Origin: Homarus americanus
Taxonomy: Eukaryota; Arthropoda; Malacostraca; Decapoda; Nephropidae
Reading direction: 5' to 3'
DNA: 64,000 nucleotides
Assembly (NCBI RefSeq): GCF_018991925.1
Contig: NW_024756438.1
Coordinates: 1,019,501-1,083,500 of the forward strand
The notes beneath the pieces are model-generated. The model saw only the letters and a program-made list of their open reading frames with translations. It was not told where the DNA came from and made no database searches. A program made the translations under genes and the position numbers. Positions 24,971 through 38,000 of this stretch are shown here, piece by piece; within the stretch, counting starts at the first letter, position 1, and every line of letters begins with the position of its first letter.

Positions 24971-24983
24971 GGGGGGGGGGGGG
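24971..24983 (+). repeat. G13 homopolymer
   Basis: An uninterrupted run of thirteen Gs. Confidence 0.85.
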
Positions 24984-25978
24984 TACAGGGAGCGCCTTCG
25001 TGCATGAATCAAAATTATTTGATGTTTGCCGAATTTCTATTAACTAAATTTTTATTTTTGGGATTGATATTAGAACGTAAGTAAAGGGACCTAAAATAAA
25101 TATTTATTACCCTAGGCCTAAAATATGGGCAGATCCTAGCTTATATACACCCCCATGTTTTGCCAGCTATAGTACAGTACATACATACAATGGAAAAAAA
25201 AATAGTCACCATTGAGAACAAAAATGAACCTAAAGAAATTAGTTTCTTCTATATTTAAGTTGGGCGCCCTGTTCGGCTGTACCTTTTGGACACTCCTAAA
25301 TCAGGCATTGACCAATTTGCCCTACTGCCTTGTGCCTACACAATTTACTGAACTATTTATCCTCCTTCCTTCTCATTAACTCTACCTCCCCTAGGTGCAT
25401 GTGCACAGCCACTCTCATCGTGCTATGGTGTCATTCCCATGATGTAAATTCTCTAAATGTTCTCCTCGCCTCAAACTAGGTAAACAAACAGCCTTTTAGC
25501 TAGTTATAGGTCCTGTGACAATTTCATTACTTACACTTTGAGCATCATCCTTGTCTGTAAACTCAACAGGCATCCTCTGCATGGCCCTCTTCCACCTCTG
25601 ACTAGTCATCTGTTCCAGAATCTTACCTACTTGGCTTGAGACAACTTTTCTGTATTACCATTTGTTTCTCCTGATTAACTTTCCATGTTTTAGTCAAACT
25701 TATTAACATGTGACCAACATTATATCCTCCACTTTCATAATAATACAGTGTATGAGAAGAGGTTTGTAAATGTCAGTACCTGTACAATGAACTTACTCCC
25801 TTTAAGGAAGTCTATATATTTTATGTAACTGCCCAATCCTAATCGAAGAGCTCCAGCATCGTGCAAGTGTTTTTTCATATTCTAAAAGGATAACAAAGAC
25901 TCATACCTCTAATACATTTCCTTTATTTTTCTTTTATGTCAATGATAACAATAAATATATATACTGTACTGCTCTATC

Positions 25979-25984
25979 TTTATT
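25979..25984 (-). promoter_or_regulatory. Possible poly(A) signal of MYBBP1A
   Basis: TTTATT on the + strand reads AATAAA on the - strand, 53 bp after the stop codon of the - strand gene. A second copy is at 25922-25927. Either could be used. Confidence 0.45.
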
Positions 25985-26036
25985 ATGTTACTTTTTAACT
26001 TTTATTCTTCCTTCTTTGATTTCACAAGAGACTGAA

Positions 26037-29000
26037 TCACTCGCTTCTCTTCTTTTTCTTCTGTTTCTGATGTGAGGACGTGCTTTGTTTTCTTTTCTTC
26101 TTTTGTTTCCCATTTTCTTCTTCTATTGATGCCTCAACTGTTGCTTCCTCAACTTTTTCTTCTGTTGCTTTCTCAATTGTATTACCGTCTTCCTCTTCTA
26201 CATTTTGGGCCTTTTTTGCCCTTTTCTCCCTTTTCTTTTTCCTTTTAGAATCTTTAACAGCTTCACCTTCATTGATACACTCCTCCTGTGAAGCTTTGAT
26301 TGTTGCTGTGTCAGTATTTTTACTTTGGAGATTTTTTACACCACTGAAAAATAAAATCAGCAAAATTAGAATGGAGAATTAATCCACAAATCCCATATAT
26401 TATTAAAAAACAACTCAGGTTATATTACATGTTATGAAGACACTTGCACCACTGATGACAAGACAATGGAGGTTGGGGGTACTTTGAATTTTCATCTTTA
26501 CACAGACAAAGTGAACATACTATGTAATAGTATTTATATCCCTACCACACCTGTACCACTACAAATGATAACAAAGAAAATTGAAATAAAGGTAAAAAAT
26601 TTATACTGGCCAGCTGATAAGATCTACCTTTCCTGTAGTCTGTCATGTGGAGCTGCAACCTGGAACTTAACCCCCTGTTTCCCAGATGCCACAGGTATTT
26701 TTCTATGTAGATTCACTTTGTCTATATTGAGGGTTTACTTTAATAATATATTCTTAAAGAACTCAAAAGTTTAAAAATATATCAAATTAAGATCATACAG
26801 AGTTGAAACTAAGAGGCCACCATACAGGGATACTTACTAAACCACTTTAGGAAGTCTGAGAGCTTGTTGTAGAGCATTGTATGGTTTTCTGAAGGCATTC
26901 AGTGATTTTCCTGAAATGCGTTGACGGACTCCTATCACTGCAACTTTAATTTCATCCCAGTTGAAGTTATTAGGCGACCCTTTCTGTGCATGGTTCTGGA
27001 AAATACGTATTGTATACAACATTTTAACAACATCAAACAAATAACACAATTTCATAAGAACAGTTTGCCTCCATAATCCCAACACTCAAAAAATATCTCC
27101 CAGGTACAGTATAAATTTCCTGTGCAAAAATGTTATATTCAAGCAAATACTCATATACACACACACATAAACAGAGACAGTCTTAAGCACTTACAACCTA
27201 AGATACAATAAATCCTAACACACACACTATTGAAAACAGACTTGGAACAAATGTTACATCACTACCTATGTGGCCTGTTGGTTAGTAGCATCCAAGCTGT
27301 CACTGAGTGATGGCCACAATCAACAAACATACAAATACATTTTCCCTCACTCCAGGAGGGATCAGCATGCACTAAACACTGCCACCATACTAAAAGAAAC
27401 TTAAGTACAGTATATAAAATGTACTTACCTTATGGATGATCACAAGAACGGCAAAAAGACTTGCCATATATGCACCATTTATAGACTCTGGAGTCTGGAA
27501 TGAGTTCAGAGCCTGAAAAAAAATAAAAATATATAGTATTTGTTTATTATTGGTAATAGCATTACAGTAAAATCCCTGAGTACCGGACTAATTAAACCAG
27601 TTATGTCATTAATTAAACATTAACATCAGCAGGGAGGAAAAACTGTTAAAACAACAGCCAGCATATTACACTAACAAAGAACAGCTTATTTAAGCTTATA
27701 ATAAATTAGTTCATGTAAAATTACCATACTTATGATATACTGTACTGTACATAGCATTTGTAAGCTGATCATATGACAAAGTACTCACATCCACTGTCTT
27801 CTTAGAGAGTTCTCCTTCAATTCTGGTAATATCTTCTTTATTCCCTTGGGTTAGCAATGCTTTATTTGTGTACAACTTCTTTAGAACCCCAAGTGCCTGC
27901 ATTTGGCGAAAAACCTTGACTCCTGGGTCAAAACCACACTTCACTGCAAATTCTGCAATGGTCCACAATCCACCAATGTTAGAAGAACAAGGATCCAGGA
28001 ATGCCTCAAGTTTGAGAGAACAAGATCTGAAAGGAAATTCAAACAAAAATTTAATGCAAAAATAACCTAAAGAACGTAAAGGAAGGATCAGCCATGAAAT
28101 CCTGCAGGAGTGGTGACAGTTCAGCAGCTTCCTCCTATATAGGTCAATTTTGGTTTCCAAATCTCCCTTTAAAAAAGCAAAGGTTGCATTGGTGACAAAT
28201 TCTAGGAAAGGCTAATCAAGCAGACTGGCTGTTGGCCACCAGTAACAAGTCTCTCCTAGGTCTGGCTAACCAATATACATGAGCCATCTAGCTAGAGGCT
28301 CAGTTATAAAATTAAATTTCAGGGTCAATCCTCAAATTCCAGCTCACAAAACAAATATAAATAAGCAACACAACAATAAACAAACTCACTTTTCAGCAAA
28401 GTAGCTCTCCAGGTGGCTTATGTAAGCTTGAGTGAGTGGATTGTTTGGTTTGTGGAACTCCTCTTCTAGGAGTTGGCGGCCACAGCGGAATAGAAATATA
28501 TAGCATTCTTGCACCAAGGGACTATAGCTCTCAGGTACTGTAAAACACCAACATTATATGTACCACTCATATATGGGTTTAGTACAGTGATATAATGATT
28601 ATACTCAAGGAACCTTACATATTGTCTCACCTATTACATAGATGTACTATAGAACATAGCACTATCAAAAATGAAAAAACTAATTTATCCTTGATGGTAA
28701 TTAAAGCTTCAATACTACACTGCAGTGGAGTAATGACTGTAAGAGACCTAACACAATACCAATACTTACTCTCATATGCATTGTTGAAGAAGTTGTTAAA
28801 GGTTTCTATTAATGTATCAACGGTTGCATCTCCTACGCTGGTGAATTTCTGAATTTTCCCGAGCAGGTTTATACAGTGCCTGTTAGAGCAAAACTATATA
28901 AGGAACTATTTGGAAAAACATTTGCTGCATCAATTTTCCTCAGATATCAAAGCTAAGCCATGCTAGCTTGGTAAATTATCATAAAACAGTGATGGTGATG

Positions 29001-32000
29001 ATGATGATAACAGGGTAAGGTATTGTTGAATTTTAGTAGTCAGTTTATAATTGATTTTTTTACAGGAGAATAGCACTCTTAGTATGCCTACATCACCTTA
29101 CAAATGTATATATTCACTCTTTCTACTTTTCTTTAGCAGGATGAATTTTTCTTGCTATTTAAAAACAAGAATATCGTGTGAACTTTACCTGAGCCTACTC
29201 TGAAGGTCTCTCTGTCGGTGATCTTGGTCAGCAGTTAGGAGGGCGATGAAGAGTGGAGTAACTAAGTCCATTAAGAGGCCCATGTTGCAGGCTTCCTTGA
29301 TGTACACATCTATCAGGTCACACACTCTGCACATAAGTAAATAAATCTTCTTTATTTATAGAATGAGAAGATTTAAAGCAGTTTACACACAAACACATTA
29401 GTACAATACCACTATGGATCCTTAACAACACAATTTAATATTCAGTATGTAAAATAAACTTCTCACACAACTCTTCGAATAGGTACAATGTGCTTTTACC
29501 TTGATCGGAAATTCATGAGGCTTTTTTCATCTTGTGCCAACTTGTCAAAGGCTCCTAACCTTTTGCCTCTTCGTCTGGCCTGGTATTCTGAAAACAGAGC
29601 ACCCAGGCGCTTGTCTAGCTTATTCAATTCTTCCTCTGGAATGTCGTCAATATCTATATCCACCTGTTGAATAAACAATTACTTTATGAACACATCTGGG
29701 GAATTATTATCTTTCACTCACACAATAACTAGTACAGTGGTCCCTCGGTTAACGAGCGCCTCGGTTAACGAGTTACCTTCCATAAGATTCTTAACTTCGG
29801 TTAACGGGCAATCCCTCGATTAACGAGCTTCTTACGAGCGGACCTCAACATGTTTTCGCTTGTCTTTGGCGGTCCACCAGCTGTAGTATTAGTCCGCCAA
29901 TACAGTAATCGGTTCTAGGGCTTAAATTCCTTACCATTTTAGCAAATATCAAGAAGTTTATACTATTCAATAATTTTAAAAGTTTAATATTAAATTTTTT
30001 AGTAATTTTAACAATTATTGAATATAATTGAAGACAATGAAACTAGTTTTATGCGCGCCATCCAGCCTCTCAACACACCATACAGGCGTCAGTCTTTGTG
30101 TCTTTTCAGTGGAGGTAACATCTTGCTTGAGACTCTCTTCAACTAAATGCTTTTTTCTGTGTTTGCAAGCAAATTATTGGTCATTTTGAAATTTATTTTA
30201 CATATTGACAGTATATAATGCAGTGCAGTGTTGATTTAAAGAAAATAATCTTGAATTACACCAAGAGAACTAAAATTTTATGGGTGAAATGGCGCCATGG
30301 GGTGACTTCTCTTCCACCCCAATGCCTTCTCTTCTCCCTTCTCCTCCACCCCCATTCTAATTCCCATCATCATCATCATCATCATCCAGGAGCTTTCTAC
30401 ATACACACCTCAAAGTAAGTGTACTTTTCTACATTTTTTGTTGAATTTAGGCAATTTTTGGTGAGCTAGAACCAATTACCCAAAACCCATTGAAACAATG
30501 GTTTCGGTTAACGAGTTTTTCGGTTAACGAGCAACTTTCTAGAACGGATTGTGCTCGTTAACCGAGGGACCACTGTATCTGAAGTAAGACACATAATCAA
30601 AATAGTAGAAAACATATTAAACTGCAATATATCAATTAACCCTCTAAAGGGCAGCGGTACACTTAGGTATTTTATTCTGGCTGATGGCAGACAATTTTAT
30701 TCAGTTGAAAGAAAACTCTGCCCTCTTAGGGGTTAACAGTACACTAAAAATATGAACTTATACTGTACACACCAAAGGCCTAAAATAATACAAATATGAG
30801 AGTAACTCCGTCTTTGCACAGTTCCTTATGACAAACAAGTTTAATTTTATAGTAATTTTCTCACAAACCATTTCACTAAAGCTTTAATTAGCCCAGGTGT
30901 GTGATGAAAGTATATACTTCAGAGCCAGGAAGCATCATCTAGAATGGTATTCACAAGAGTGGTTTCCCTTTGAGATAACTCCATAAGTGTACAGGTGTTA
31001 TACAGGGCGATATACAACCTTAAAACTATTCACTCCTCCTCAGATTCCGAATCAAAGCCTGAAAACAAATATAATTCAAGATAGTGTGTTCTGAAGGACC
31101 AAGGACTTCGATTTTCTACTGGAATGCGAGGGGCAGAATTACAGTACTGGGCAGTCAAGAACAACTAAATAAATTTCTCTCTGTTTTCTACGAAGCTACA
31201 GGATATTCTATACTTTCTCTATTACACTTACATCACCATTCCCAGAGATTGACAACATTTTTTTCTTGATGTCAAAGATATTTTCATCATCCACATCCTC
31301 ATTTTCATCTTTGTCTTCCAATTCTTCATCATCCTCTTCCTCCATTTTATCATCATCCTTTTCATCATCACTTTCTGAATCCTCAACATCACTTTCTTCC
31401 TTGCTGATGAGCTCACTTGTCTTGGATGGATCTAAGACGTCTGTGATGAGGGTAAGTGCAGTGGCTGTTATCTCAGGACACATTAACCTGTGGATGATAA
31501 AATTCAGAATACTGTACAGTAATTCAGTGCGGTTTCTAGATAGAGGTGTTGACCATCATGCAATTGATTGATGTATCATCAATCATGTTTAAGATGTTGA
31601 GAAATTAACACTAAATACCGCTATGCGATGACTAAAGCATTTTAGTGAACAAATAATGCTACATTAGGGCTGTCAGAAGGTCTATTAGGAAAAACTTGCC
31701 CAAATTGATGGTTTCAGCAGTGGCCGGAACCTAGCATTATTTTTTACAGCACTTTATGCACTTATATATGAACCATTTCACGCTTATAAGAACTCCTCTG
31801 GGATGCAAATTAACACAAAGACAGAAGTACTGTAGAGAGAATGACAACAAAACTAATGAGAGTCTGTGTTGCTTATGATTCTGGCCACCTTACACTCTAC
31901 CAGGAAATGAATTACAAAAGGAGAGAGAACACTTACCAGAACACACCTTGTGCCATAGACCTGAATATTCGTTTCTCATGTGCCAAAAGACTTATTAACA

Positions 32001-34967
32001 GCTCAGTCACCACCTCCACCCAGTGTGGCTCTTCCAATCCATCCTCTGCTTTAGAAGCATTTCCTTTCTTCCAAGCACTTCCCTTTTTCATCACCTCTCT
32101 CTGGCAAGCATTAAGTTCATCGATAATATCTTTTGCTCCCTCAGGTTCAAAAAACAGGCGGAGAGCCATCTGGCCATACAAAACCTAAAAAAAGAGAAAT
32201 CATTTTCTTAATACAATATCTTCCATTTTTGGGGAGTCGACATAAATACCCTAACAGATTTTGAATGAATCATATATGCAAGCTCCCAGGAACGTCACCC
32301 TCACATACAGTACCATTAATTAGTTCAGTAAAAGTGGTTATTTCCTCATCTCATAAAACATCAATAATACTTGTAACCCCACAACCTTACATGCCTTTCA
32401 CCATCCCTTTATTATACCGCCCATGTTAACAGTGTATGAAAAAACTGAAAGTAATTAACAAATGTACTTCACTGTACCTGTACATACCTGAAACACTTGA
32501 TTTGATATAGATGTCTGGTCTCCATCTTCAAAGATAAGCAACTTTCCAAGAATCTGAGACCACAAATTCTTTGCCTCTATGCTGAGAGGTGAGGTGCCAG
32601 TCGTCTCACATAACTGTAATTCTTTATCAGCGAAATTCACAAGGTTCAGCAATACTATCTTGTACTCTTTAATGTGTCCAGTTAGATGTGTAAGTGTTCT
32701 GAAAAAATATCACATCCTTTAACATATGAGCATTAGTAAATGGATGCAATATACAATATAATGTTCAAGATGACTACTTGAAGAAAGTTTGTTCTAAACC
32801 TTTTGTGACAACCTCCATGAAAGGATTAATTAGAGCTAAATTATAAACCCTAGGTATTCTATATTGTTAACACCTCATTAGTTCTGAAAGTAAATGAGAC
32901 AATACTAACACAGGTAAGTAGAGAGGTAGTTGAACAGGCAATTAGCTGTAAATAATTGAATAGTGAAGTAAATCAAGCAAAATTTAAATCTACAAGAACT
33001 TACTTAAAGAAAGCATCTCTAAAATCCTGTATAAGGTCGGCTGGACCTGGAGTGAAGAATGCCATCTTCATCAGAACCATCAGCTGCTCAGCCCTCCATG
33101 TGAGATGATCTGCATTGGTCACCTTAGGATGCATCACCAGGTTTGTCAATGTATGTGCTGCAAAGGTCTGATCAGCAGGCTTCACTTTTGGAATTTGCTG
33201 AAAGGATTAACAGCAATTCAACTAAGAGCAATGATTCCATTTAAACTTATCTTTCTGAAAGAATGTGACAAAAAAGTACATACAATTACTGAATTACCCT
33301 TCTAATAATCTTGATCAGGATTTTTGCTAGGCCTTTGATAGTAGTCAAGGTATAATTAGTTTTCATTTGTGTCAACAACTTTGTTCCTGTCAGATGATCA
33401 AATCGCACACTGCCCGGAGGAACGATGAGTTTCTTTACAACAGTCAACTGTACATCACTGAAATGAAAAAATCCAAGATGATAATAAAGTAATAAGTATA
33501 AATCTAAAGTAAGACAAGAAATTACTTTGGAGGTTCTGAAACAGAAACACTGACTAACTCTGTATGTTGAAAAGTTTGCAAATGAAACAACAAATATTAA
33601 ATTATTATATAATTTCATTTCTTAAAGAAAATAAAAATATAATTATTGGAGGATTTATCCTAAAATATCATTTACAATGAAGCCTGAAGAATATCACTCG
33701 AGGATAAGCTGTCACCTTCTGGAACCCAGAGAAGCCCTAAGATGAACAGCTGGGATAGCTAGCAAAGATCACTCTGGGCTGAATAAAATATCACAAGTGG
33801 TGTCCCTGTAGTGAAGGAGTTAACCATTCTCAACTGAGGCGTGTTGCATATATCCAAGCTTATTTATAGAGATTAAGGTATTCAATGAACTATTCCCAAC
33901 ACTAACACCCATAACACCAGTACAGTAGTAACCTATCCCTATGCCAAGTACTTAATGATGCTATTCCCTATAATAATGAAACAGTGACACATACCTGTCC
34001 TCATCTTGGTTAGCAGTAACCAGCTGAAGCAGTGCTGATGCAAGACCTCTGGCAGACAAACTAAGGTCTTTATCATATCTGGACACAGAAGTCAGCAACA
34101 ACACTACCATGGAGGTAGGAAATACAGCATCTATCTCAGATCCTTTTTTCAGTTTAGGAAGAATTAACTGTAATAATAAAAAAAAATCTGTACTATACTG
34201 TATGTGTAAATCTGTATACAGGGGCCCCCCAAATTCATGGGGGTTAGGTTCTCAAAATGGCCTCGAATAACCAAATCTGTAAATAACATTTGCAGACTGG
34301 GGGTGGGGGTACATTTTATTTGCCTACCCTCAAGTTCGTGCTTTATTACTTTATTAATAAAGCATGGACTTGAGGGTAAACTGTCACATTTTTAATAAAT
34401 TTGTTTCTGATTATTTGTGAGAGGATTTTTCCAATTATTATTTATTTGTTTGTGTTTTGTGTGTGTTTTGTGTGTGTGTGTGTAGACACACACACACACA
34501 TATTTATAATACAGGTAAAGGAAATTACTGTCTCTAGAACGAATGGCTCCCTGTCCCAGACACGAAAATGCAGGCAACTTTAAAACTACCCACAGACATT
34601 CTTGGGTACATCTAGGGTGTCATCCGCAAATAATAGAGGCCTGCAAAATAAAAATCCGCAATGTTGGGGGGGTGTGCCCCCTGTACATAACATTCCTGTT
34701 ATTGAGGTCTAGGAAGTGAACAGTTACTATCATATGTACATAAGTACTCAATATCATATACAGTATGAACAATTTTGAATGTGAATATTATTTCGATCAC
34801 CTCCAACTTTGGGATGTGGCTTAAAATCGAAGGCCAAGAACCTTTTGCATGAATTGTCAAAAACTCACCCTGCAGCATAGAATTGGGGGCAGCCCACATT
34901 TGCCAAAATATTGTAAACTCTATATTATTTCTACTGATAAATGAATTGAAGTTTTTACCAAACTCTG

Positions 34968-35002
<35 letters not shown>

Positions 35003-38000
35003 CTTTTTGGCACCTAAGTAGACTGGGATGAAGCAGGGGTCCTTAACAATCCTGGGTTGGGGAAGTATGGCAGTAATTCAAAAGATACTCTGTAGTATGC
35101 AGTGGGTTAAAACTGTAGGAGGGTACAATCATTCAATGACATGTGCTAGAAATATAATAATCTAAGTTCCTCCAAATCATACAACTCTTAACTGACACTA
35201 AGAGCATCAATTGACAAGTTTTAAGACTAACCTGTAAAACAATGAAGAGCAGCTGCAATTTTTTAGTTGAGGGATGTTCCAAACATGGTGCTAGTCCCTC
35301 ACACCAAAACTTTACCAGATGTGAATTTGTGGTGCGGTCATCAGGTGCCAGACCAATTACAACCTCTTCTAACAGTGGGTGAACCATGGGCAGTGCTGTT
35401 AACGTTTCCTGAAACAAGTATTACAGAATACAATATTATAAAATTTATAATACCTTACTTTCATTAACCACTCCAAAATTTTAATGTATGCTTTACTCTG
35501 TATTTAGTACAACATCCAAAATTTTGAATCATTTATCTGAAATTCTCAGAATGCAGCACAGAAAGGTACCAGAAGGCATCATGAATTACAGGAGCTTCAA
35601 CTAATTTGTAATGGTTTGCCTGTAAGGGAAAGATACGACTGAAAAAAGTTATTATATTGGAACATGAAGATTAATTCTAAGGGGCTTTGGAAAGATGTAG
35701 ATGCTTCTGTGTGATGAAGTTAATGATAAACATATACTGTAGTGCAAGTGCTGTAAATCCCTTTATCTTTTCATAATATAATAATATTCCAGAATGCAAG
35801 AAATTTTTATGTCCAGGTCTGCATTTCTATTTTCCTAATAAATTAACATTGGGAGATTGATTTGCTAGAGATTGAAGCCTTATAGAACCAAATAACATTC
35901 TCTACTAAGGGCCTAACTATACAGCTATTTGAATTATGAACAAAATCAGTGTAGTTTCACCATACCATTAAAATCTGGCCAATAGCACAATAATTCTTGG
36001 GGTCTAAACTTGAGTTAAGCCACACTGGGGGCTTGTACTTGTGTGTCCTCAACAGCACCAGGCGCAACCACAGAGAACTTGGGTTTAGCTCCTCTACCGG
36101 TGCTGATATTTCTTTCTCTAAGTGGTTCCAAAGATTCTTGAATGTGACACTTCCTTCACACTGAAATAAGTATGGATATTTGGCTGGATTAAAGAGGGAG
36201 AACAGTACAGGTAGACTCCTTACTTGGTTGTTTGTTGGCTACAATAAAAGTTGATTGTGTTGAAAATTGTAATGCATGACTTCACCTCATCAAAACGAAT
36301 TCTTCTTCTTTTTTCATGTGAAAGAGCAATCAGTTGTACAAAGAATATAGTTAGTTTTATGGAACAAAGTGAAACTGTTGACAAAAAATCGACCTAAAGA
36401 AAAAATACCATACAATGTGCCTCTTCCGTGCAAGGTCACAACTAACCCATGCATGGTAGGGGTAGCTGCTATAAATAGGGCGGCATGTGAGTGTTAAGAA
36501 ACGGGATATTTAAAATCTGTAAAACTTTGGATAAATTATAATTAGTCTTAAATATTTAGAGAATGAAATCATACAATGGGATCGCTCTTTTTAGTTGTCA
36601 TACATTATAAAAGTGATGTTAGGTTAGGAAACTGATAAGAATACAGAAGACTAAAGAAACACTTACTTTCTCTACAAGGTTGACCAAAAACTGGGTTGCT
36701 ATAATATCCATATAGGATTTTATTTTTCTTATTTGCAGCAGCCGGGAGATGATCTTTGATTGCATATCAGAATGGTAATTAGCTTGACCAGACCGGATCA
36801 GGGCTCCAAAAGTCAGAAGTTCTCCCAAGATCTTGTCCTTAATTTCCTACATGCATAAATTTTTTTTTAGTAAATTCTAAATAGATAACATTCAATATAA
36901 GACAAATTAATAAATATTTGGCAAGCATTACACGAGTACACATATACTGTACACACCAAGAAACTAGCCAGTCAGTGTTTTTATTAAACATGTCTAAGTA
37001 ATAAGTATATAGGCACATGTACTGTATATAAAAAGCAAAAATGATGCAAGTTAGTGTAAACCTATATGTCTCCTCGGGAGCCTGCCTCAGATAAACAAGA
37101 AGCTACTAAAAAAAAATTGGTTCAATAAAATTACTGTAAGTACACATAAGAACATAAGGAGTCTGCAATAGGCCGGTTGGCCTGTGCATGGCAGCTCCTG
37201 TCGAGAGTTACTACCACTCTCTATCATCCATGAATCTATCTAGCCTCCTTTTGAAACTTTCCAGCGTTCCAGCACTTACTACAAAGTTGCTAAGCTTGTT
37301 CCACTCGTCTACCACCCTATTTGTGAACCAGTTCCTTCCTATCTCCCTCCTAGACCTAAACTTATCCAACTTAAATCCGTTGCTCCAAGTCCTATCCTGC
37401 TCGGATATTATAAGAACTTTATCTATATCCCCTTTATTGATTCCTTTCACCCACTTAAATACTTCTATCATATCTCCCCGCACTCTTCGTCTTTCCAGGG
37501 AATGCAAGTTAAGTTTCTTTAACCTATCCTGATATGGAAGGTTTCTAAGTCCCGGAATCATTTTCGCCATTCTTCGCTGTACCAACTCCAGTGAATTGAT
37601 ATCCATTCTATAAAAAGGGCACCAGAACTGAACTGCGGCCTGACTAGCGCAAGATATAGTTGCAATAAGACCTCTGCACTCTTGTTACTTACACTTCTAG
37701 ATATAAAACCCAATACTCTGTTTGCCTTATTTCGAACATTAAAGCACTGTTTTCTAGGCCGTAGGTCCGGGCTTACAAGTACCCCAAGGTCTCTTTCACA
37801 AGTCGACTTCTCTAGGTTGATGTTGTTAAGGCTGTATACATTGTCAGTATTTGTTCTACCAATATTAAGTACGCTGCACTTGCTGGTGTTGAATTTCATT
37901 TGCCATTTTTCAGACCACCCCTGCAGTTTATTTAGATCTTCCTGTAATGCATGTACTGTATACTGTATTCCTCTACAGTATTACCTGAACACAGTATAAT

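Larger units (their letters stand above)
24248..26036. other. Intergenic region 3' of MYBBP1A
   Basis: Contains a 38-codon ORF in good start context at 24534-24650 and a G13 run at 24971-24983. No domain-bearing coding sequence was found. Confidence 0.5.

Noticed and set aside
26080..26382. Phe/Ser-rich + strand frame over the last MYBBP1A exon
   Set aside because: Antisense shadow of the Lys/Glu-rich C-terminus.
31266..31571. Ser-rich + strand frame opposite the MYBBP1A acidic exon
   Set aside because: It is the antisense shadow of the GAT/GAA codons that encode the acidic region. The - strand frame has splice sites and homology.
37188..37999. + strand frames across the CR1-like LINE
   Set aside because: The - strand carries the reverse-transcriptase motifs; the + frames have none.
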